Positions 58,177 through 64,000 of a stretch of 64,000 nucleotides of DNA are shown here, in pieces; positions within the stretch are counted from its first letter, which is position 1, and each line of letters opens with the position of its first letter. The notes beneath the pieces were generated by a model. That model did no database searches, was not told where the DNA came from, and saw nothing but the letters and a program-made list of their open reading frames with translations. Both the position numbers and the translations under genes were made by a program. The DNA is from Hyphomicrobiales bacterium (GTDB lineage: Bacteria > Pseudomonadota > Alphaproteobacteria > Rhizobiales > Rhizobiaceae): NCBI GenBank assembly GCA_900468285.1, contig UBTF01000003.1, forward strand, positions 310,001 to 374,000, read 5' to 3'.

Positions 58177-59016
58177 TCAGCCGCCGTGCTTCGATTTGTC
58201 GTAAGCGCCCAGACCCGGCTTGTAGGTCTTGTCATCAATGAACTGCTTGATGCCTTCCTTGCGCCCCTCATTATCGAAGCTGTTGGCTGCTTCCTGCGCG
58301 CGGATCAGGTAATCCTCGGCATTGTCGTAGGTCATTTCGCGCACGCGACGGATCGCATCCTTTGTCGCCTTCAAGGCATGTGTGTTCTTCTTGAGGAGAA
58401 CATTGGCAACCTCGGTCACGCGTGTCCGCAATTGGGCGAGCGGCACAGATTCGTTTACGAAGCCCCAGCTTGCTGCGGTCTTGCCATCGACGTTTTCACC
58501 CATGAGCGCATGGTACATGGCGTTGCGGAATGATGTGAGTTCAACCGCGACCTTTGCAGCGCCGCCGCCGGGGAGAATGCCCCAGTTGATTTCACTCAGG
58601 CCGAACTGTGCTTCGTCTGCCGAAAATGCGAGATCGCAGGCAAAGAGAGGACCGTAGCCGCCACCGAAGCACCAGCCGTTCACCATGGCAATGGTTGGCT
58701 TCTGGTACCAGCGCAGACGACGCCACCAACCGTAGCTCTCCCGCTGGGCCTTGCGCGTGCCCTGCAACCCCTGTGCTTCGGTCTCTCTGAAGTACTCCTT
58801 CAGATCCATACCGGCAGACCATGCAGTGCCTTCACCCGTGAGAACCAGAACGCCCACGTCCTCGCGATGCTCAAGCTCGTCCAGAACCTCCATCATGCGG
58901 CGATTGAGCTTCGGGCTCATGCAGTTGCGCTTTTCCGGGCGGTTAAAGCTGACCCAGGCGATACCGTTTTCGACGGAAAATGCGACGGTATCTTTTTCGG
59001 AGCGTTCGGTTACCAT
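58177..59016 (-). CDS. ech: p-Hydroxycinnamoyl-CoA hydratase/lyase (crotonase family)
   Basis: About 279 residues. It hydrates feruloyl- or coumaroyl-CoA and cleaves off acetyl-CoA to give vanillin or 4-hydroxybenzaldehyde. Diagnostic sequences are SAGMDLKEYFRE (about 67-78), KPTIAMVNGWCFGGGYGPL, FGLSEINWG with catalytic Glu near residue 142, and FVNESVPLAQLR. The C-terminal KQFIDDKTYKPGLGAYD is typical of this enzyme rather than ordinary enoyl-CoA hydratases. The Ser remembered at position 123 of the Pseudomonas enzyme appears as Gly here. It is the first gene of the operon and divergent from marR. AGGA precedes ATG 59016. Confidence 0.93.
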   Translation of the reverse strand: MVTERSEKDTVAFSVENGIAWVSFNRPEKRNCMSPKLNRRMMEVLDELEHREDVGVLVLTGEGTAWSAGMDLKEYFRETEAQGLQGTRKAQRESYGWWRRLRWYQKPTIAMVNGWCFGGGYGPLFACDLAFSADEAQFGLSEINWGILPGGGAAKVAVELTSFRNAMYHALMGENVDGKTAASWGFVNESVPLAQLRTRVTEVANVLLKKNTHALKATKDAIRRVREMTYDNAEDYLIRAQEAANSFDNEGRKEGIKQFIDDKTYKPGLGAYDKSKHGG

Positions 59017-59260
59017 TGTTGTATCCTGCTGTTGAATGTTCTTGAAATTCTGGCCGTTACGGCATCCGGGCCTGACGCAATGCCGGCATCTGTTGAGTGC
59101 AGGCAAAATCAGTGGGAGGGCAGATCCGGTACAATAAGGCTGCCCCAAATCCTGGTGGGGCACATTGAAATCAAAGCCGAAGGGAAAGGCACGTGACGGC
59201 CGCGGCGCTCATTCGATGCGCTCGCGTCGCTCCGGCGTCTGCCTGGCGGCTGTAAAGTGG

Positions 59261-59363
59261 ATTATATAAAGCTGGGTTTGCAGATCCCTCCTCAAGGTCG
59301 ACAAACAATTTTCCTCAGATAATAGTACGTAGCACGTACAAATAATGTATGCAATACGTACTA
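59261..59363. promoter_or_regulatory. Paired palindromes between the hydroxycinnamate operon and marR
   Basis: In the 425-base divergent gap, GTACGT-AGC-ACGTAC (59325-59339) is perfect and GTATGC-AAT-ACGTAC (59347-59361) imperfect. Their centres are 22 bases apart, two helical turns. An outer repeat TAGTACGTA/TACGTACTA frames both (59323-59331, 59355-59363). They are probable MarR dimer sites. A TATAAT box on the minus strand (59261-59266) could serve the operon, but no good -35 is seen. The rest of 59017-59441 shows no gene. Confidence 0.7.
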
Positions 59364-59441
59364 ATTATTTTCAAGGAATCAAGCAGTTTGATTCCATTAG
59401 CTTTGACTGTATCAAAGCGCACCGGGCGTTCTCCGGTGACG

Positions 59442-59933
59442 ATGGAAGGAATGAAGATAGTGGCCAGAGCCTCGAACATCGAAAGCACCAGAAGCGGTGA
59501 AGGCGTTGATCTGGGAAGTCTCAACGATCTCATCGGTTTCCACATCACGCTGGCTCAGCTGGCGGTCTACAGGGACTTCAGCAAGGCGCTTGCAGAGCTT
59601 GAGATTACGCAGAAGCAGTTCTCGGTCCTTGAGATCATTTTCAGCAACCCCGATGTTTCCCAGATCGATATTGCGCAGGCACTGGACACTGACAGGGCGA
59701 CAATGATGGCGCTTGTGGAAAAGCTGGATCAGCGAGGCTTCATCGAGCGCCGACAGTCTTCCGATGACAAGAGGCGCCAGAAGCTGACCCTCACACCGCT
59801 TGGGCTGCAGAACCATGCCGAGGCCAGCAGGCTGATCAAGCAGCATGAAAAGGATGTTTTTTCGAGCCTGACAGCGGCCGATACGACAGCGCTTCTGAAA
59901 ATTCTGCGCAAGATTTACCAGAGCAAGTCGTAA
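59442..59933 (+). CDS. MarR-family regulator of hydroxycinnamate catabolism
   Basis: About 163 residues from ATG 59442; ATG 59451 or a GTG at about 59457-59460 are alternatives. The winged helix spans TQKQFSVLEIIFSNPDVSQI to TMMALVEKLDQRGFIERRQS and the wing basic stretch DDKRRQKLTLTPLG. Such regulators repress until a hydroxycinnamoyl-CoA thioester binds, as for FerR and HcaR. The divergent placement beside ech and the paired palindromes support the role here. A terminator follows. Confidence 0.88.
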   Translation: MEGMKIVARASNIESTRSGEGVDLGSLNDLIGFHITLAQLAVYRDFSKALAELEITQKQFSVLEIIFSNPDVSQIDIAQALDTDRATMMALVEKLDQRGFIERRQSSDDKRRQKLTLTPLGLQNHAEASRLIKQHEKDVFSSLTAADTTALLKILRKIYQSKS

Positions 59934-59940
59934 GACACGA

Positions 59941-59977
59941 AAAGCCCCGCGGGAATAGGCTTCCCGCAGGGCTTTTG
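59941..59977. terminator. Bidirectional terminator
   Basis: Stem AAAAGCCC-c-GCGGGAA/TTCCCGC-a-GGGCTTTT with one internal mismatch, A- and T-tracts at both ends. It serves marR and the convergent tautomerase-like gene. Confidence 0.85.
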
Positions 59978-60050
59978 CACAAGGTGGGTCGTTGCGTCTT
60001 ATCATCAGCGGGATCGTGAGCGCGATATCGCCCCGGAGCCGGGCTGTCTC

Positions 60051-60383
60051 TTACTTCACCGCCACATAGGTCTGCGGGTCCAGCATGTTGGAGCGTACGG
60101 CAACATGCAGCCCCGTGGTTTCAGACATGGTTTTCTGGATCAGCGTGCAGACCTCGGTAATCCTTTCCCGTGTCCGCTCGGGGCGTGGCAGCAGGAACAT
60201 TTCCGTATTGACCAGAGGCTGGTCGTCCAGTCCGAAAATATTGATGACCGAAATCTGGCAGGCGGAGATATCGACAGCCAGTTCACGACACAGCGTGGCG
60301 CGGAGAGGCTCCAGCGCGCCACGGATCGCTGCGGTCGCCTTTGGATGCCGGTCGAAGTCGATGTGGATTTTCAAGATTGGCAT
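60051..60383 (-). CDS. Tautomerase-like small protein
   Basis: 110 residues starting MPILKIHIDFDR. A proline directly after the initiator Met and the short beta-alpha-beta layout suggest the tautomerase/CHMI superfamily, in which Pro1 is the catalytic base. Other residues are not diagnostic. It starts 9 bases after the intradiol dioxygenase gene and ends the operon. A likely job is isomerising a ring-cleavage product, but this is inferred from context. Confidence 0.6.
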   Translation of the reverse strand: MPILKIHIDFDRHPKATAAIRGALEPLRATLCRELAVDISACQISVINIFGLDDQPLVNTEMFLLPRPERTRERITEVCTLIQKTMSETTGLHVAVRSNMLDPQTYVAVK

Positions 60384-60392
60384 GAATGCACC

Positions 60393-61232
60393 TTACGCAG
60401 CATTGAGTTTGAAGTTGAACGGGGAGCGCCAGACTGCGGGGCCATTGGGCGCTTTCTCAAAGGGTGCAACCAGAGTGTCCTTCACGCCAAAAACGGCGTC
60501 GGAGGAGATGTATTGGTCATCACCGACGAATGTGTGCGTAACGACCGTCTGAAAGCCGGGTGCTGTGACGATGTAATGCATATGTGCAGGGCGGTATGGA
60601 TGGCGGCCAAGGTGTTCCAGCATCTTGCCCACGGGTCCGTCGTCTGGAATGGGATAGGAAACCGGCTTGATGCCGATGAAGGAGTAGCGTCCGTCTTCAC
60701 CTGTGACGAAGATGCCGCGATTGTTCCATTTTGGCTGAATGCCGGGTTGCTGAACATCGTAGAAACCATCGGCATTGTCAGACCACACATCGATGGTCGC
60801 GCCTGCAACGGGATTTCCGTCAAGGTCGGTCACCATGCCTTCAAACAGGCATGTTTCACCCTTTCCATCCAGCGTGATGACGTCGCCCATCTGCCTTACC
60901 GGTGCGTTGGCGACGTGGAAGGGCCCAAGAACCGTATTTTCAGTCGCACCCGACGGGCGGCGATTGTTGATGGCGTCCACAAGCATGGACAAGCCAAGCG
61001 TGTCAGAAAGAAGGATGAACTCCTGCCGCTCGTCCGAGCAAATCTTCCCGACCTTGGTTAGAAAATCGATGCCGAACTCCCACTCGGCTTGCGTCAGATT
61101 GATTTCCTTGGCGAAGGCGTGGAGGTGCTTCACCAGACAGGTCATAACTTCAGCGACACGTGGGTCGGTCGCGGGGCCCATGCGGGCATTGACGGTCTCG
61201 ACGGAGTTTTCCTCGGAGAAATACTGGGACAT
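60393..61232 (-). CDS. Intradiol ring-cleavage dioxygenase (hydroxyquinol 1,2-dioxygenase-like)
   Basis: 279 residues. The N-terminal helical dimerisation domain is followed by the catalytic barrel. Likely iron ligands are Tyr in DGFYDVQQP, Tyr in VSYPIPDDGPVGKM, and two His in RPAHMHY. The DTLGLSMLVDAINNRRPSG and ATENTVLGPFHV blocks resemble hydroxyquinol dioxygenases more than catechol dioxygenases. It would cleave 1,2,4-trihydroxybenzene to maleylacetate. AAAGGA precedes the ATG. It follows the ABC permease gene by 26 bases, so uptake and ring cleavage are linked. Confidence 0.87.
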   Translation of the reverse strand: MSQYFSEENSVETVNARMGPATDPRVAEVMTCLVKHLHAFAKEINLTQAEWEFGIDFLTKVGKICSDERQEFILLSDTLGLSMLVDAINNRRPSGATENTVLGPFHVANAPVRQMGDVITLDGKGETCLFEGMVTDLDGNPVAGATIDVWSDNADGFYDVQQPGIQPKWNNRGIFVTGEDGRYSFIGIKPVSYPIPDDGPVGKMLEHLGRHPYRPAHMHYIVTAPGFQTVVTHTFVGDDQYISSDAVFGVKDTLVAPFEKAPNGPAVWRSPFNFKLNAA

Positions 61233-61258
61233 GCAGCAATCCTTTCTTGATTACAAAT

Positions 61259-62335
61259 TCAGTGGGAAGCGGTGACAGAGGTCGCTAGCGGGCGCGGGGA
61301 CGCTGCCGTCCGTTTTGGCGCACGGTGTCGCAACGGCAGTATGTCGATACCGAAGCGGCTGGCGAGCGTGCCCCACACGCCCTTTCGGGCAAACAGCATG
61401 GTGCCGATGCCGACTGCGCCAAGCAGGATGAGGTAGACAGTGCCGTAATCGGCAAATGCCCGCTGCAGCGCGTAGAAAATGACGGCACCCACGATGGGGC
61501 CTGGAAGGGTGCCCAAGCCGCCAATGACCACGATGAAGATAACGAAGGCCGTCCAGTCGATGACGGAGAAGGCGGCATCCGGCGTGATACGGGTAATCTG
61601 AAGAAACATGAGGCCGCCGCAGATTCCCGTGCCAAGCGCGCAAAGGACGAAGACAGCCAGTTGCAGGCGCAAGGGATCGACGCCGACTGACCGCGCCGCG
61701 GCGCTGTTGTCGCGGATGGCCTGCAGTCCAAGCCCCATACGGGAGCGCAGGAAAAGATAGGATGCGAACAGCGTGCATGCCGCCAACGCCAGCGCCAGCC
61801 AGTAGACCAGCGCATCGGCTGCCGCCGCGCCGGAAATCTTCATCAATGCCTGGATGTGGTCGACACCGATCATCTCCTTCGAAGTTCCCTTGGGCAGCGA
61901 GGTTCCCGTTCCGCCACCCAGCGCCTTGATCTGTCCGGCGACCAGTCTCGCGATATCGGCGACAACCCAGGTGCCGATCGCAAAATACGCGCCGTTCAGC
62001 CGGAAGGCGAAAAATGCCATGGGGACGGAAAGAGCCATTGCGCCTAGCCCGCCGATGCCGATGGCGAGCAATGGATCGAGATCGAACAGGATGATGGCTG
62101 CGAACATCACATAGGCGCCCACACCCACAAAGGCTTGCTGCCCCACCGAAACAAGACCCGCGAAACCAGCCAGCATGTTCCAGTTCATCGCCAGGATCAG
62201 CAGTGTCAACAATCCGAACATGTCCTGAATAATGGCGCGCGATGTAAAGAACGGTGCTGCCACCAATGCCAAACCCATGGCGATTGCAGCCAGGCAAAGG
62301 GTGAAGCGACCAACGGATTTTGGGGACGGAAGCAT
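61259..62335 (-). CDS. Branched-chain-type ABC permease (LivM-like)
   Basis: About 358 residues with about ten membrane helices, starting MLPSPKSVGRFTLCLAAIAM. LivM features are FAGLVSVGQQAFVGVGAYV, GLGLQAIRDNSAAARSVG and FVIFIVVIGGLGTLPGPIVG. The C-terminus carries a basic extension (RHRAPKRTAASPRPLATSV). It lies eight bases after the LivH-like gene and upstream of the dioxygenase. Substrate probably aromatic by context. Confidence 0.9.
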   Translation of the reverse strand: MLPSPKSVGRFTLCLAAIAMGLALVAAPFFTSRAIIQDMFGLLTLLILAMNWNMLAGFAGLVSVGQQAFVGVGAYVMFAAIILFDLDPLLAIGIGGLGAMALSVPMAFFAFRLNGAYFAIGTWVVADIARLVAGQIKALGGGTGTSLPKGTSKEMIGVDHIQALMKISGAAAADALVYWLALALAACTLFASYLFLRSRMGLGLQAIRDNSAAARSVGVDPLRLQLAVFVLCALGTGICGGLMFLQITRITPDAAFSVIDWTAFVIFIVVIGGLGTLPGPIVGAVIFYALQRAFADYGTVYLILLGAVGIGTMLFARKGVWGTLASRFGIDILPLRHRAPKRTAASPRPLATSVTASH

Positions 62336-62343
62336 GATGAACC

Positions 62344-63207
62344 TTAATCTGTCGCCCTTGGAAACAGGCCGCGTGGACGGAAAATGAGAATGACGGCAAA
62401 GGCGATGTGGCCGGCGAGAATTTGCCACTCCGGATTGACAGCCGCGCCGAATGATTGGGCAAGCCCGATTACGATGCCGCCGATCAGCGTTCCCCACAGA
62501 CTTCCAAGACCACCGATGATGACCGCTTCGAACGCATAAAGCAGTCGTGCCGGTCCGATCGACGGATCGAAATTGGCGCGAATACCGAGATACAAAGCGG
62601 CAATTGTCGCAACGACCATGGCAATGCCAGTTGCAATGGCGAAAATCTTCTTTGGACGAATGCCCATCAACTGAACCGTTACGGCATCGTCGGATGTTGC
62701 ACGAAATGCGCGCCCCAGCGCCGTCCGGTAGAACAGCTGGTTCAGCAGCCAGATGATGATGACCGCCGAACCCAACGTCATCAACGGTGTTATGCCGAGC
62801 GATACCGGACCCACGGATACGGAGCTGGCTTCTATGGTGCCTGCGGAAAGTTTGCGGCTATCGGCGGAAAAGCTTTCGAGCAACCCATTCTGAATGGCGA
62901 CGGAGAGACCGAAAGTCACCAGCAAAGGCGGCAATATGCCATCATCCAGAACGCGGTTGAAAAGCAGGCTTTGCAGCAGCCAGCCGATGGCAAACATGAT
63001 CGGCAGTGCGATTAGCGCCGCAGCAAAGGGGTTGAGGCCAAGGGCCGTTGTGATCACCAACACAAGATAAGCGGCGAGAACGATGAGATCGCCATGAGCT
63101 AGATTGACGAGCCGCATGATGCCAAAGACAAGGCTTAGCCCCGCCGCAAACAGGGCATAGAGGCCACCGAGCAGAATGCCCTGCATGATCGTATCCAGCC
63201 ATATCAT
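62344..63207 (-). CDS. Branched-chain-type ABC permease (LivH-like)
   Basis: 287 residues: LGGLYALFAAGLSLVFGIMR and LVNLAHGDLIVLAAYLVLV at the N-terminus, GRAFRATSDDAVTVQLMGI in the coupling loop, and EAVIIGGLGSLWGTLIGGIV near the C-terminus. These are standard LivH motifs. Its start overlaps the stop of the upstream ATPase gene (ATGA), giving coupled translation. Confidence 0.92.
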   Translation of the reverse strand: MIWLDTIMQGILLGGLYALFAAGLSLVFGIMRLVNLAHGDLIVLAAYLVLVITTALGLNPFAAALIALPIMFAIGWLLQSLLFNRVLDDGILPPLLVTFGLSVAIQNGLLESFSADSRKLSAGTIEASSVSVGPVSLGITPLMTLGSAVIIIWLLNQLFYRTALGRAFRATSDDAVTVQLMGIRPKKIFAIATGIAMVVATIAALYLGIRANFDPSIGPARLLYAFEAVIIGGLGSLWGTLIGGIVIGLAQSFGAAVNPEWQILAGHIAFAVILIFRPRGLFPRATD

Positions 63208-63917
63208 GCTCGTACTCCGAAGTAGGCGTCGTGGATGGCGGATCGAGAAAGGCTGTCTGTCGTGCCTTCGAGCGTGATCCGGCCTTCCATCATGCAGTAG
63301 ATTCGATCCGCGACCTTGAGAGCCTGCCCTATGTCCTGCTCGACGATGATGATCGACGCACCCGATGCCTTGATCTTCGGGAGAGCGGCGTAGATATCGC
63401 GTATGACGACCGGTGCCAGACCAAGTGACAGCTCGTCGCAGAGCAGGACGCGCGGATTGCTCATCAGCGCCCGTCCCACGGCCACCATCTGCTGTTGCCC
63501 ACCGGAAAGCGCTGTGCCTGGTTGATGGCGCCGGTCCTTCAGGATCGGGAACAATTCATAGATCGCCTCCAGCGACCATGGCCCCTTCACCTTGCGCACA
63601 TGCGCGCCTATCAGCAGATTTTCCTCCACGGAAAGAGAAGGAAAGAGCTTGCGTCCCTCCGGCACCGTTGCGATTCCCATTTCGAGAATATCGGGCGCCG
63701 CTTTCGTGTGGACCGGTGCGCCGTCCAGAACAATCGCCCCTGCGGATGCCCTGACGATGCCGGTTACGGTTCGCATCAGCGTCGTCTTGCCTGCGCCATT
63801 CGCGCCGATAATGGCCACGGTCTCCCCGGAGTTGAGGGCAAGGTCGACGCCGAAAAGCGCCTGAAAGTCGCCGTAACCCGCCGTCAGGGCTGAAATCGAA
63901 AGCAGGGGCTGGGTCAT
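63204..63917 (-). CDS. Branched-chain-type ABC ATP-binding protein (LivF-like)
   Basis: 237 residues: ALTAGYGDFQALFGVDLALN, Walker A GANGAGKTTLM, signature LSGGQQQMVAVGRALM, Walker B VLLCDELSLGLAP, and VEQDIGQALKVADRIY. These are typical LivF features. Its start overlaps the LivG stop by three bases, and its stop overlaps the LivH start. Confidence 0.94.
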   Translation of the reverse strand: MTQPLLSISALTAGYGDFQALFGVDLALNSGETVAIIGANGAGKTTLMRTVTGIVRASAGAIVLDGAPVHTKAAPDILEMGIATVPEGRKLFPSLSVEENLLIGAHVRKVKGPWSLEAIYELFPILKDRRHQPGTALSGGQQQMVAVGRALMSNPRVLLCDELSLGLAPVVIRDIYAALPKIKASGASIIIVEQDIGQALKVADRIYCMMEGRITLEGTTDSLSRSAIHDAYFGVRA

Positions 63918-64000
63918 GCTTCGATCCCCAGATAGATCTCCCGCACCTGCGGCGATGCCATCACCCGGTCAGGCTCTCCAACCATCAGGACCTGACCGAA
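63914..64000 (-). CDS. Branched-chain-type ABC ATP-binding protein (LivG-like), C-terminal fragment
   Basis: Only the last 28 codons are inside the window: FGQVLMVGEPDRVMASPQVR then EIYLGIEA. This is the usual LivG ending (G..I..G.P..V...P.V...YLG). The stop overlaps the LivF start. The gene continues beyond the right edge. Confidence 0.85.
   Translation of the reverse strand, partial: FGQVLMVGEPDRVMASPQVREIYLGIEA

Noticed and set aside
61251-62462. 403-codon frame overlapping livM on the same strand
   Set aside because: Arg/His-rich out-of-frame translation; the LivM frame has membrane helices and family motifs.

Overview
The window looks like chromosomal DNA of an alphaproteobacterium of the Rhizobiales, most like Brucellaceae (Ochrobactrum/Brucella type). 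This rests on recognised gene content rather than any database search: an alphaproteobacterial-style SecA, a BepDE-like RND pump with a TetR regulator, divergent oxyR-katG, an AttFGH-like exporter operon, an ECF sigma factor of rhizobial type, and a small RNA of the rhizobial alpha-r14 (NfeR1-like) kind. I see no rRNA, tRNA, insertion sequence, prophage or CRISPR array. Genes are densely packed and mostly in short operons.

Layout. 1-3.8 kb: dipeptide ABC transporter (dppA-B-C-D, minus strand, dppD cut by the window edge). 4.1-4.8 kb: exported Fe/Mn superoxide dismutase. 4.9-8.4 kb: polyol/sugar operon (zinc dehydrogenase, sugar isomerase/epimerase, Gfo/Idh/MocA dehydrogenase), ended by strong hairpins. 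8.5-12.6 kb: small and hypothetical genes, including a secreted Gly/Asn repeat protein, a CelD-like acetyltransferase and an EamA transporter. 12.8-19.6 kb: secA divergent from a parvulin-type foldase, then argJ-GNAT-mutT. 19.7-24.6 kb: RND efflux operon with its TetR regulator as first gene and a palindromic operator. 24.7-28.0 kb: oxyR and katG, divergent. 28.3-31.5 kb: a secreted sulfite-oxidase-fold protein without the usual cysteine, a GGDEF-EAL protein and an FkbM methyltransferase.

31.6-31.8 kb holds the strongest non-coding signal: four consecutive hairpins, each showing the same anti-Shine-Dalgarno octamer CTCCTCCC in its loop, the last hairpin resembling a terminator. 32-39.4 kb: 2H phosphoesterase, DUF4174, DUF2188, an ABC/FtsX/AttH operon, a Crp/Fnr regulator, DUF6894 and an ECF sigma factor.

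39.6-48.8 kb is a seven-gene minus-strand operon, with a divergent LysR regulator, that couples a peptide ABC importer to an RraA-like protein, a cytoplasmic gamma-glutamyltransferase-family enzyme and an N-formylglutamate amidohydrolase. It reads as uptake and intracellular breakdown of a glutamyl conjugate. 49-52.6 kb: a PAS/GAF hybrid histidine kinase with two receivers, followed by a small unknown gene. 52.6-54.3 kb: two conserved hypothetical genes, one with an abnormal C-terminus, and a general-stress FMN-binding protein.

54.5-64 kb is an aromatic catabolism region. A hydroxycinnamate (ferulate/p-coumarate) operon (hydratase/lyase, ADP-forming acyl-CoA synthetase, aldehyde dehydrogenase) lies divergent from a MarR regulator, with paired palindromes between them. 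Beyond it a branched-chain-type ABC importer runs directly into a hydroxyquinol-type intradiol dioxygenase and a small tautomerase-like protein, which suggests that the importer carries an aromatic substrate.
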